From: UBA5793 sp040255465
GTDB taxonomy: Bacteria; Planctomycetota; Phycisphaerae; Phycisphaerales; UBA5793
Direction: 5' to 3'
Assembly (NCBI GenBank): GCA_040255465.1
Contig: JBDZVA010000004.1
Location: 124,001-188,000, forward strand
Length of the DNA: 64,000 nucleotides
The position numbers and the translations under genes are program-made. The notes below the pieces were generated by a model. It saw only the letters and a program-made list of their open reading frames with translations. It had not been told where the DNA came from and made no database searches. Below are positions 27,173 through 35,821 of the stretch, piece after piece; within the stretch, counting starts at the first letter, position 1; every line of letters starts with the position of its first letter.

Positions 27173-27850
27173 ATGGGCACATGGTGGGTCACAAGACTGA
27201 TTGAAACGGGTGGGTATATCCTGCTGTTCAGTTGGGTGTTCTGGGTGCTGCTTTCGATCTGCCTGCACGAATTGGCGCACGGCTGGGCGGCGCTGGAGCA
27301 GGGCGACGACACGCCGCGCGCCCTGGGGCACATGAACCTCAACCCTCTCGTTCACATGGGGCAGATGTCGCTGCTCATGTTCGCCATCATCGGCATCGCG
27401 TGGGGCGCCATGCCCGTCAACCCCAGTCGATTTCGAGACGGGCGCTTTGGCGACGCCAAAGTCTCGGCTGCGGGGCCGGCGATGAATCTGGCTCTGGCCG
27501 TGGTCACCCTCACGGGCCTGGGTGTGCTGCGCGCCATGACCGGCGGGAACGTCAACGGCGCCACGCCCAGCCTCTTCGTGCAGAACCTGGGCATCTTTCT
27601 GCTTGTCGGCGGCTGGCTGAACCTCACCCTGCTCATGCTCAACCTGCTGCCCATTCCCCCGCTGGATGGCTCGACGATTCTGCGCTCGCTCTTCCCCGCT
27701 ACGGAACGCGTCTATTCGCACGAAGGGTTCGACCGCTTCAGCCTGCTGCTCTTGCTGGCCGTATTCTGGTTCGGCGGCGAGTTCCTCTTCGGCGCTGCCT
27801 TCGTCGCCGCCGACTGGTGGGCGATGCTGGTGATGAAGACGTTTCTGTAA
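27173..27850 (+). CDS. Site-2-protease (M50) family membrane protein
   Basis: 225 residues, mostly hydrophobic with five or six predicted membrane segments. The zinc motif H-E-L-A-H lies in the first helix (CLHELAHGWAA) and the third ligand is in NLLPIPPLDGS. The glycine-rich A-A-G-P-A-M-N motif typical of M50 is present (SAAGPAMNLALA). It has the compact SpoIVFB/RseP-like fold without PDZ or CBS domains and would cleave substrates within the membrane. Target unknown. No good Shine-Dalgarno was seen. Confidence 0.85.
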   Translation: MGTWWVTRLIETGGYILLFSWVFWVLLSICLHELAHGWAALEQGDDTPRALGHMNLNPLVHMGQMSLLMFAIIGIAWGAMPVNPSRFRDGRFGDAKVSAAGPAMNLALAVVTLTGLGVLRAMTGGNVNGATPSLFVQNLGIFLLVGGWLNLTLLMLNLLPIPPLDGSTILRSLFPATERVYSHEGFDRFSLLLLLAVFWFGGEFLFGAAFVAADWWAMLVMKTFL

Positions 27851-27917
27851 GCGGGCCGCGCCGCGGCCTGCGAAGCACGACGGTCCGCGCGCAAGAAAGC
27901 GGCGCGACGACTTCACC

Positions 27918-29624
27918 TCACTCGATGTATCCCAGACTGCGCAGACGATCTTCGAGCACCTTCTGCTCGTCTTCGCTGTACTCCGTCTGTGGCTGGGCGG
28001 CGCACGCATCGCTCGGCGGCGACTCGTCATCAAGCACCCGCACCGGATGGTCCGCCAGCCAGCCGGGATTCATCGCCACCTTCATCACCCGGCCGTCCAT
28101 GTGACTGGGGACGGGCTGATCCTGCAGGTGCAGGATGGTCGGCGTCATGTCGAGCAGGCGCAGGCCTTCGCCGATGCGCTCGCCCTTGCGGAATGCCGGA
28201 CCAATGCCCAGAAAGATACCGTGGATCTGGTGGTCGCCTGAGATGACGCGCGGATCTTCGCCGGGCATGACGGCCAGTTCTTCCTGCGGCGCTTCGTACC
28301 CCTCGGGCATCTGCACGCCGTGGATGACGATGTCTTCGCGCCAGCGCACGAGGATGTCCTCGCCGGGCCCCGTGTGCGTGCCCTTGTAGATTTCGCTCGA
28401 AAAGAACACATCGCGCACGATCGGCTCGCCGGACACGCTGTCGCGCATGGCTTTGAGTTTGCCGCGCAGTTCGTCCATGAGCCGCGGCGCATCCGCCTGG
28501 TCGACGATGCCCTCGCCTTCGCGTCCTTTGATATTCAGCCGCAGTCGCGGGAACTGGGCGTCGCTGTAGACGCGCGTCTTGCTCCAGTCAACGCCGGAGA
28601 AGAGCGCCTTGCTCTGGGCCCAGTTGCGAACGCCCGGCATGAGCCGCGCGAGTTTCTCCTTGGTGCTGCGGCTCGTGTGCGACGCGACGAACTTGAGCGC
28701 CTTGCTGACCGCGTTGGGCTTGGTGCCGCCCTCCTCGTAGACGAGATAGCCATGCGCCGCGAGCCACTGGTTGAGCTGGCTGCTCACCGGGCACTTGTGC
28801 CCGAAGCCGTGATCGCTGATGACCATGAGGTGATCATCCGGCCCGATGCGATCGAGCATGTCGCCCAGCGCCGCGTCGAGTTTGATGTACACGCTGTCGA
28901 TCACGCCGCCGAACTCTTTGACCTCTTCGGCGCTGCACTGTGCATGCTTGGGGTGCGTCGGGTCCATCCACTTCCAGAAGCAGTGCTGGGCGGCATCGAG
29001 ACTTCGAAAAACGAACAGCAGGCAATCGACGGGCATCGTGTCGAGCATCGTCACCAGCGACTTGTGCTTGGAGTCGAGTTCCTCGTCGAGCAGTTCGACG
29101 GCTTCCTCCGGCTTGCCGCGCGCAATCGCCCCGGTCAGCCCCGGCTCAATCACATACTCGCAGCCCATCTTGGCTTCGAGATTCTCGATGAAATCATCCG
29201 GCGAGCAGAAACGCGGCGAGGCCTTGCCCGGCCCATCCAGGCCCGCGATGACGTAGCCGCCCTTGATCGGCTCGGCCGGGTAGGTCATCGGCGTGTTGAT
29301 CACCCCGGCCGTCTGACCCGCCTGCTCGAGGTAGGTCCAGAAGCCCGGCACATGCTTGTACCCGCCGTGGATGTACTTGAGCGAGTAGGTCTGGGGCAGG
29401 AATTCGTAGAACTCGTAGATGCCGTGCTTGCCCGGATTGCAGCCGGTGAACATGCTCGTCCACGCCGAGGCGGATCGCATGTTCTCGACGCTCTCGAGCG
29501 GGCCATAGACCCCCTCATCGACGAGCCGCTGGAAATGGGGCACCCTGCCATCGCGCAGCAGCCGCGAAAGCACGCTCCACGTGGCGCCATCCGCGCCGAG
29601 AATGTACGTTCGACCTTGTGGCAT
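27918..29624 (-). CDS. Alkaline-phosphatase-superfamily phosphodiesterase/nucleotide pyrophosphatase
   Basis: 568 residues from ATG 29624 (MPQGRTYILGADGATW). Metal-binding motifs of the type I phosphodiesterase group: LGADGATW at the N-terminus, nucleophile region in SASAWTSMFTGCNPGKHGI, V-I-S-D-H-G-F-G-H-K and D-H-Q-I-H-G-I-F. No signal peptide is seen, so a cytosolic location is likely. It is expected to hydrolyse a phosphodiester or phosphoester; the substrate is undetermined. The frame from 29729 is an extension through a GC-rich inverted repeat and was not used. Its C-terminal EDRLRSLGYIE is typical of this group. Confidence 0.82.
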   Translation of the reverse strand: MPQGRTYILGADGATWSVLSRLLRDGRVPHFQRLVDEGVYGPLESVENMRSASAWTSMFTGCNPGKHGIYEFYEFLPQTYSLKYIHGGYKHVPGFWTYLEQAGQTAGVINTPMTYPAEPIKGGYVIAGLDGPGKASPRFCSPDDFIENLEAKMGCEYVIEPGLTGAIARGKPEEAVELLDEELDSKHKSLVTMLDTMPVDCLLFVFRSLDAAQHCFWKWMDPTHPKHAQCSAEEVKEFGGVIDSVYIKLDAALGDMLDRIGPDDHLMVISDHGFGHKCPVSSQLNQWLAAHGYLVYEEGGTKPNAVSKALKFVASHTSRSTKEKLARLMPGVRNWAQSKALFSGVDWSKTRVYSDAQFPRLRLNIKGREGEGIVDQADAPRLMDELRGKLKAMRDSVSGEPIVRDVFFSSEIYKGTHTGPGEDILVRWREDIVIHGVQMPEGYEAPQEELAVMPGEDPRVISGDHQIHGIFLGIGPAFRKGERIGEGLRLLDMTPTILHLQDQPVPSHMDGRVMKVAMNPGWLADHPVRVLDDESPPSDACAAQPQTEYSEDEQKVLEDRLRSLGYIE

Positions 29625-29652
29625 GGTCACAATCGTAGACGGGCGAATCTCA

Positions 29653-29787
29653 CCTCCTCCTCCGGCTTCCGGGGGAGGGGTGGGGTGGGGGTTCGTCTTG
29701 AACTGGCCGCGCCGCGGCGAGCGCGCCATGTATCGTCAATCGAGAGCGCCCCCTCCCTGTCCCTCCCCCGCAAAGCCGGAGGAGGGG
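29653..29787. repeat. GC-rich inverted repeat, about 25-bp arms
   Basis: The left arm (29653-29680, starting CCTCCTCCGGCTT) pairs with a right arm around 29761-29787 (ending AAGCCGGAGGAGG) across about 80 bp. The arms differ at a few central bases. The position between divergent genes suggests a MITE-like or dispersed intergenic element. Confidence 0.5.
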
Positions 29788-29903
29788 ACTGATCCGGCAA
29801 TCGGTGTCAAAGCCGACTTGAGACTCGGCCGATGGTTCCTAACCTCCACCCGCCGGTTTTTTTCGGACGCATCCACCCCCTCCTGAACCACGCAAGAGCC
29901 CTC

Positions 29904-31595
29904 ATGGCGAAAAAACGCCCCTCCAAGAAGACAGACGCCCCCGCGAAGCGCAGCAAACCCGCGCCGCCGCGCCAATCCCCTGCCAGGTCGGCCGCCAGGT
30001 CGAGCAGCAAACCCGCGGCGCGGAAATCCTCCGCCCACATCATCGGCCGCATCGAGCCCGCCGAGCGCACCCCCAACGCGCGGGTCATGGGCAACCAGTC
30101 GCTCGCCACCATCCCGACCACCGGCCCGATCATCAGCCACGACAAACCGGCGCAGGTCGGCACGGCCATCCTCGGCGCGGGGATCGCCGGCATGTCCGCC
30201 GCGCTGCACATCAAGAAGGACTACGCCATCTTCGAGCAGGCCGAGCGCATCGGCGGTCTGTGCTGCACGGAGAGCTTTGGCGGCTTCCTCTTCGATCGCT
30301 CGATCCACATCCTCTACACGAAACAGCCCTACGCCAAGAAGTTCATCACCGGTTTGCTGGGCAAGAACTTCGACCTGCGACCCAAGTACTCCTACATCCA
30401 CAGCCACGGCGTGTACACGGCGTATCCATACCAGTCCAACACCTTCGGCCTGCCACATGATGTCGTCGTGCGCAACCTGATGGGCCTGATCGAAGCGACG
30501 TACACCAAGCCCGATCGCGAGCCGCGCAACTTCAAGGAGTGGGCCTACGCGACCTTCGGCGCGGGGATCACCGAGGAGTTCTTCCTGCCCTTCAATTACA
30601 AGGTCTGGGCGATCGACCAGGAGCAGATGAGCTACGACTGGATCGCCGACCGCGTGCTCACGCCGCCGATCAAGACGGCTATCGAAGGCGCGATCGCGCC
30701 GAGCAAAGGCGACTACGGCCCCAACGCGAAGTTCTGGTATCCGAAAAAGGGCGGCATGGAGAGCCTGCCGCGCTCGATGGGCAGCCATCTCAACGAAGGC
30801 AGCGTGCACACCTTCACGCGCGTCAAGACCATTCACGTCGCCAAGCACATGCTCGAGTTCGAAGACGGCTCGATGTGCAAATACAACTCGCTCATCTCCA
30901 CGGCGCCGATCAGCAAACTGGCGCAACTGGCCGACGCCGTGCCCGCCGAGGTGAAGGCGGCGGTGGGCAAACTGAAATGGAACACGGTCTACACCGTCAA
31001 CATCGGTTTGGAGATTCCCAACCTCACGCCGATGCACTGGGCGTACTACCCCGATCCGAAACTCATCTTCCACCGCCTGAGCTGGCCCAAGAATTTTGCG
31101 CCGAGCATGGCCCCGGCGAACTGCTCATCGGTGGCCGCGGAGATTTCCGTCAGCCAGTGGAAGGACGTCGGCCCGACTGACGCGAAGACGCTGCTCAAGA
31201 AGACGATCGAGGGCCTCATCGCCATCGGCCTGATCACCCGCAAGCAGGCCGCAAAGATCAAGCCCGAACACTGCGGCGTCGTGCGCCTCGACCCGGCCTA
31301 CGTCATCTACACCTGGGACCATCGACCCGCGACCAAGACAATCCACGACTGGCTCGAGAGCCACGACATCTTCGCCTGCGGCCGCTTCGGCGACTTCGAA
31401 TACCTCAACATGGATCACTCGATCCTGTCGGGCAAGCGCGCCGCGGAGAAGTTGATGAAGAAGGACCTCAGCGCGTTCCCATTGAAGGGCGTGGATGAAA
31501 AGGCGCTTGAGCGATGGATCGCCGCCGACTTCCAGATCGGCGTGGCCCACACTGACGCCGCGATCGATGCGAAGTTGAAGGCCCAGGGCGCGTAA
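29904..31595 (+). CDS. FAD-dependent amine-oxidase-like oxidoreductase with basic N-terminus
   Basis: 563 residues from ATG 29904. The first ~60 residues are a Lys/Pro/Ala/Ser-rich tail (MAKKRPSKKTDAPAKRSKPA). Then come the FAD-binding Rossmann motif ILGAGIAGMSAAL and E-x-x-x-R-I-G-G-L-C (EQAERIGGLCCTE), followed by domains resembling protoporphyrinogen oxidase/UDP-galactopyranose mutase-type flavoproteins (FDRSIHILYT, GYKHV-less, WYPKKGGMESLP). The C-terminal FAD motif is GRFGDFEYLNMDHSI. A role in modifying a sugar or polyprenyl-linked substrate is possible; the reaction is not assigned. Confidence 0.75.
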   Translation: MAKKRPSKKTDAPAKRSKPAPPRQSPARSAARSSSKPAARKSSAHIIGRIEPAERTPNARVMGNQSLATIPTTGPIISHDKPAQVGTAILGAGIAGMSAALHIKKDYAIFEQAERIGGLCCTESFGGFLFDRSIHILYTKQPYAKKFITGLLGKNFDLRPKYSYIHSHGVYTAYPYQSNTFGLPHDVVVRNLMGLIEATYTKPDREPRNFKEWAYATFGAGITEEFFLPFNYKVWAIDQEQMSYDWIADRVLTPPIKTAIEGAIAPSKGDYGPNAKFWYPKKGGMESLPRSMGSHLNEGSVHTFTRVKTIHVAKHMLEFEDGSMCKYNSLISTAPISKLAQLADAVPAEVKAAVGKLKWNTVYTVNIGLEIPNLTPMHWAYYPDPKLIFHRLSWPKNFAPSMAPANCSSVAAEISVSQWKDVGPTDAKTLLKKTIEGLIAIGLITRKQAAKIKPEHCGVVRLDPAYVIYTWDHRPATKTIHDWLESHDIFACGRFGDFEYLNMDHSILSGKRAAEKLMKKDLSAFPLKGVDEKALERWIAADFQIGVAHTDAAIDAKLKAQGA

Positions 31596-31697
31596 GCGCA
31601 CAACGCTGACCACCAAGAGCACCAACGCACGAAGCGGGCACAAAGGAAAAGCAATGATTGTCAAGCCGCGACCAGTAATCGCGCCGCACGTGCCATC

Positions 31698-31729
31698 GCG
31701 CCCAATGCGAGCCCGAAGCGTGAGCGAGG
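31698..31729 (+). repeat. Dispersed 32-bp repeat, copy 1
   Basis: Begins GCGCCCAAT and ends AGCGAGG with CCGAAGCG in the middle. Copy 2 at 32725-32756 has the same orientation and length with about five mismatches. The two copies bracket the gene at 31819-32691. Confidence 0.5.
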
Positions 31730-31741
31730 TGTTTTCAAGGT

Positions 31742-31783
31742 GGCACGGGCGTCCCGCCCGCGCGACGCTCGAGTTAGTGCCAC
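31742..31783. repeat. Hairpin-forming intergenic element
   Basis: GTGGCAC near 31742 and GTGCCAC near 31777 form the outer arms of a loop that itself contains a GGGCG/CGCCC palindrome. It lies between convergent genes. Confidence 0.35.
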
Positions 31784-31818
31784 CTCCAGCCTCTGCGCCG
31801 GTGAGAGAGAACTCTCTT

Positions 31819-32691
31819 CTAATTTCCCTTGTATGCCTCGTCCAGTAAACGACGTAACTCGACGCCCGTGGCATCGACGTGCGTTTTGACATGATACGTT
31901 GAGACGATCTCTCCAAAGAGATGCCGCGCAAGTTCATCGCTCGCCGTGGGCAAGTAGAACTGCTGCCTCAGGGCATGGCCCTCCACCCACACGTTTAGAA
32001 TCCAAAACGAGTAGTGCTCTGCGATTGCTGCAACTTCAGCGCGATGAAAAAGAATTGCAGAGTAGTCGATTCCGCTCCCCAACGACTTGAACTGTGCGGC
32101 CAGCAGGTACCGCTCCATATCGGCATCCGACATCCGTGCGATCTCCATGAACCCAAGCGGTCGAACGTGCGCGACAAGCATGCTGAACTCGAACGTCCGC
32201 ACTACCGCCGGCTTCGCCGCGTCTTCGTCATGCCATCCCTCAACGAATTCACGCCGAAACCGCTCGCAAGACTCATGCTCCCAGATCCATGCTGAATATC
32301 CGACAGGAGGAGACTCACGTGTGGAGTCGATGCTTGGAATCGGTTTGAGCCTGGCGATTTCATTGGGCCAAAACACGATGCATTGCTCCGTTCCGAAGTC
32401 GAAAGAAACCATCTCCACACTGCCAGTCGTCTTGCTTCGCACGACGCGACGGAGCGCAACGTCACCAGTCACGCGAAACTCAGCATACCCCAGATCGATC
32501 AGCGTCCCCTCCGTCGAGTCGCGTCGATCTTCGCACTCGACGGCCACGACCGGCACCGCCAACACCGACTCGTCCAGCGTCGAATACGCGTACATCCGCA
32601 TCCCGATCGGCACGGCCTTGATCAGCACAAACGTCAGCGCTGCCGCCAGCATGACGCCAATGATCAGCCACTTTCGTTGACGCGTGGTCAT
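31819..32691 (-). CDS. Membrane-anchored protein, unknown function
   Basis: 290 residues from ATG 32691, with GGAGG 5 bp upstream; the frame to 32796 is an artefact. One N-terminal transmembrane helix (WLIIGVMLAAALTFVLIKAV) follows a basic start. The remainder, about 260 residues, is a soluble extracytoplasmic domain with short motifs such as LGYAEFRVTGDVALRRVV and LYLPTASDELARHLF-like text near the C-terminus. I do not recognise the family. It is bracketed by two copies of a 32-bp direct repeat. Confidence 0.6.
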   Translation of the reverse strand: MTTRQRKWLIIGVMLAAALTFVLIKAVPIGMRMYAYSTLDESVLAVPVVAVECEDRRDSTEGTLIDLGYAEFRVTGDVALRRVVRSKTTGSVEMVSFDFGTEQCIVFWPNEIARLKPIPSIDSTRESPPVGYSAWIWEHESCERFRREFVEGWHDEDAAKPAVVRTFEFSMLVAHVRPLGFMEIARMSDADMERYLLAAQFKSLGSGIDYSAILFHRAEVAAIAEHYSFWILNVWVEGHALRQQFYLPTASDELARHLFGEIVSTYHVKTHVDATGVELRRLLDEAYKGN

Positions 32692-32724
32692 ACGCCTCCG
32701 ATCTCTAAGTCCGGAATCGTACCC

Positions 32725-32756
32725 GCGCCCAATACCAGACCGAAGCGCCAGCGAGG
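32725..32756 (+). repeat. Dispersed 32-bp repeat, copy 2
   Basis: GCGCCCAAT, then CCGAAGCG, then AGCGAGG, matching copy 1 at 31698-31729 at about 27 of 32 positions. Confidence 0.5.
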
Positions 32757-32828
32757 AAGAGCACTCACCCGTCCCAAATTGCCGCAATCGAGACATGCCG
32801 CTGCCTCGCCATCCTGTATGATGAAATC

Positions 32829-34301
32829 ATGCGAACGATCCGGCCAACACGCTGGCTCACGCGGCGGCGCCTCCTCTGGTCCGCTTTCGCCGTCGTCGCC
32901 GGGCTCATCCTCTGGCAGGTCTACGACATCCTCACCGGCAAGCCCCAGCCGAACATCGACTATGCGACACAGTTCTACGAACTGTGCAGCAGTGCCCAAC
33001 CTGAGGGTGAGAACGCCTGGCCGGACTTTGTCGAAGTCCTGCGCCGAGCCGAGACAGCCAAGACGCTGCTGGAGCAGGATTCCGCCGCCCTGCAGACCTT
33101 CACCGATGGCAGCACCTCCCTTGGCGGCTTCCATGACCTCCTCTACATGCCGCTCGATTCACCGAGGGTGCAGCCGCACATTCAAGCACTCGATGAACTC
33201 TCCGCAAACGGCACGTTCGGACTGATGGCCAGGGTCGCCGAGGCGCCGCGCTGCGTGCGGCCGCGCATCATCGGCACGCCGTTCCACGAAGCGTACCGCC
33301 AGGAGCAATGGCCGCAGATGTCGCAACTCCGCCAACTGGCGCGCATTCAGGCAGCCCGCATGCGCGTGGGAGCGTACGACGGCAACTGGCGCGAACTCCT
33401 CGCCGCCACAGACGAAGCGCTCGCCGCAGATCGCATCAGGGAACTCGAGCCGACGCTCATGAACCACCTGGTCGTCCACGCGTGCATCGACCTCACGCTC
33501 GGCGAACTGCGCACCCTTCTCTACGAGTACACACTGGATGAACCCACCGCCCGCGCACTGCTCGCCATCGTCGATCGCCGCACGGATCTGCCATCCGCTG
33601 AGTTTGTCCTGTCCGGCGAGCGGCTCATGCGCCTCGACTACTTGCAGAACCAGTACACGCCATCGGGTCGGCTGCCGCTCAGTGCGTACGGCCAGTTCAG
33701 CGGCTCTCCAATGGCGGCACTCACCGGCACGACAGCAAAGAAGACACTCAACGAAACGCTGGGCGACGTGGCGTCGATCGTCATTCCAGGCCGCGCTCGC
33801 GCTATCGAACTCGATGCCGAGTACCTCGACACCATGACCCGATTCGCCGCAGTCGATGCGCCGGCGCCAAGCGATGACCGGGATGCGGTCTGGCTCGCCA
33901 GCCTGCCGCTGCACCAGGTGGTCATCAAGGCCACAGCACTCGCGCCGGAACGGACCGGATCCACCTGGCGCGGCTTGCGCTATCGCATCGACTCCACCCG
34001 TCTGATGCTCGCCATCGAGATCTACATCGCCCACCACCGCCGCGCACCTGCAAGTCTCACTGATCTCGTTCCCGACATTCTCGCGAGCATCCCGCAAGAC
34101 GCGCTCACGGAGACACCCTTCGGCTATCGCGGCCCCGACCTGCTCGGCCCGGCCGACGAATACACACTCTGGTCCTACGGCAGCGACGGCGAAAACAACA
34201 ACGGCCACGAAGGCAACCGCTCGCGCTGGCAGGATGACGAGCCAGGTACCGATGTCGTGATCAACGTTCCGCGTGATATTCCGCAGGGGATCATGCCGTA
34301 G
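32829..34301 (+). CDS. Membrane-anchored protein, unknown family, tandem paralogue 1 of 3
   Basis: 490 residues. The N-terminal basic segment and transmembrane helix (RRLLWSAFAVVAGLILWQVYD) are followed by TGKPQPNIDYATQFYEL, A-Q-P-E-G-E-N-A-W-P, RCVRPRI, W-R-E-L-L-A, LPSAEFVLSGERL, SGRLPLSAYG, VIPGRARA and a C-terminal block (STRLMLAIEIYIAHHRRAP, SLTDLVPDIL, GYRG, SYGSDGENNNGHE). The C-terminal block resembles the 'rhythm' of planctomycete secreted proteins that end in a G-x-D-G-x-D/N-N motif. Function unknown. Same organisation in the next two genes. Confidence 0.75.
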   Translation: MRTIRPTRWLTRRRLLWSAFAVVAGLILWQVYDILTGKPQPNIDYATQFYELCSSAQPEGENAWPDFVEVLRRAETAKTLLEQDSAALQTFTDGSTSLGGFHDLLYMPLDSPRVQPHIQALDELSANGTFGLMARVAEAPRCVRPRIIGTPFHEAYRQEQWPQMSQLRQLARIQAARMRVGAYDGNWRELLAATDEALAADRIRELEPTLMNHLVVHACIDLTLGELRTLLYEYTLDEPTARALLAIVDRRTDLPSAEFVLSGERLMRLDYLQNQYTPSGRLPLSAYGQFSGSPMAALTGTTAKKTLNETLGDVASIVIPGRARAIELDAEYLDTMTRFAAVDAPAPSDDRDAVWLASLPLHQVVIKATALAPERTGSTWRGLRYRIDSTRLMLAIEIYIAHHRRAPASLTDLVPDILASIPQDALTETPFGYRGPDLLGPADEYTLWSYGSDGENNNGHEGNRSRWQDDEPGTDVVINVPRDIPQGIMP

Positions 34302-34313
34302 GAGATTCGCTCG

Positions 34314-35795
34314 ATGAACCCCGCAAGATCGACAACCTGGCGCCAGCGCTGGTTCCGCAAGCGGCGAATCGCGGCGATGCTCGGTTGCGTCTTCGCGCTT
34401 TGGCTCGCGTGGCAGCTGTTTGAAATCGTCACCGGCAAGCCGCAGCCGAACATCGACTACGCCACGCAGTTACATGAACTGTGCAGCAACGCTCAACCCG
34501 AAGGAGAGAACGCCTGGCCACTGCTCATCGAGGTGCTTCAGCGCGTCGATGAGGCGTCAAAGGCGTTGAGTAACGACCCCGTCGCGACGCAGTACTACTC
34601 CGACGCGACCACAATCCCCGGCTCATTCTCCGATCTCACCTACCAGCGCCTCACGCACCCGAGTCTCAGGCCGCACTCTCGAGAACTCAACAATCTCCGC
34701 ACGGACGGCACCTTGGATCGATTCGCGCAGCTGGCCGGCATGAAGCGTTGCGTGCGACCGCGAATCGACGGCAGGCCGTTCAACGAAGCCTACACCAGCA
34801 CCAGCTTGCCTGTACTCACGCAGGTGAGGCAACTGATCAGGCTCCAGACCGGTCGCATGGCCGTGGCTGCTGAGAGCTGGAAGTGGCGGGAACTCGCGGA
34901 CATCACGAACGAATCCCTCGCCGTGTCTCGTTTCGTCGGCTACCAGCCTTCGCTGATCAATCATCTCGTTGCAGTCTCCTGCGTCGATTCCGTTCTCGGC
35001 GAGTTGCGCACGACGCTCGTTGAGCGGCCGCTCGACGAAGCCTCGGCGCGAAGCCTCTTGCGCATCATCGAAGATCGTGCCAAACTGCCCACGGCCGAAT
35101 TCACCATGGCGGGAGAGCACCTGCTCCATCTGGATCAGATTCAGAACCTGTACACCGCGTCCGGCCGGCTCCCGATCAGTTCGTTCGGCATTCTCAATCC
35201 CGGCACAACGCTTCCGGGCACAGCGGCGCCGGCGAGGTCGTTCAAAGACACGGCCGCCGATGTCGCGGCCATCATCATTCCCGGACGCGCGACCGCCGAG
35301 CGGCTCGACGCCGAATACGCAAGCGAAGTCGTCGAGCACGTTGAGAGCCGCGCGCTGCGTGATCCGGACGCATCCATTGCCCGGTGGACACGCCCACTTC
35401 CGATGCATCAGGTGGTTATCAAGTCGATCACCTTGAACCCGCAGCCGCTTGCCTTCATCTGGCGGCGACACCAACATGTCATCGACTCCACTCGCCTCAT
35501 GCTCGCCATTGAGATCTACATCGCGCACTACGGCCGAGCACCGACTTCGCTCGACGAACTCGCCCCGGAAATCCTGCCTGAGATTCCACTCGATCCGCTC
35601 AACGGCCAGGCGTGGGGCTACCGCCGACTGAGCCAGACCTCGGAAGGCACGATGTACCTGCTCTGGTCTTTCGGCGAGGACGGCGTGGACAACAACTGTT
35701 GCGAAGGCGATGAGAAGACCTGGAGCTACGGCGAACCCGGCACTGACACCTGGATCAACAAACCGCGATACATCCCCGAAGGATTGATGCGGTAG
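34314..35795 (+). CDS. Membrane-anchored protein, unknown family, tandem paralogue 2 of 3
   Basis: 493 residues, starting 12 bp after the previous stop with GGAGA before the ATG, so the genes are probably cotranscribed. The transmembrane helix (MLGCVFALWLAWQLFEIV) and blocks TGKPQPNIDYATQLHEL, PEGENAWPLLIEVL, LPTAEFTMAGEHLLHLDQIQ, SGRLPISSFG, VIKSITL, DSTRLMLAIEIYIAHYGRAP and LWSFGEDGVDNN align throughout with paralogue 1. Function unknown; probably anchored in the cytoplasmic membrane with the bulk outside. Confidence 0.75.
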   Translation: MNPARSTTWRQRWFRKRRIAAMLGCVFALWLAWQLFEIVTGKPQPNIDYATQLHELCSNAQPEGENAWPLLIEVLQRVDEASKALSNDPVATQYYSDATTIPGSFSDLTYQRLTHPSLRPHSRELNNLRTDGTLDRFAQLAGMKRCVRPRIDGRPFNEAYTSTSLPVLTQVRQLIRLQTGRMAVAAESWKWRELADITNESLAVSRFVGYQPSLINHLVAVSCVDSVLGELRTTLVERPLDEASARSLLRIIEDRAKLPTAEFTMAGEHLLHLDQIQNLYTASGRLPISSFGILNPGTTLPGTAAPARSFKDTAADVAAIIIPGRATAERLDAEYASEVVEHVESRALRDPDASIARWTRPLPMHQVVIKSITLNPQPLAFIWRRHQHVIDSTRLMLAIEIYIAHYGRAPTSLDELAPEILPEIPLDPLNGQAWGYRRLSQTSEGTMYLLWSFGEDGVDNNCCEGDEKTWSYGEPGTDTWINKPRYIPEGLMR

Positions 35796-35821
35796 ACGCC
35801 GGGCGCGCCTTGAATACTCCA

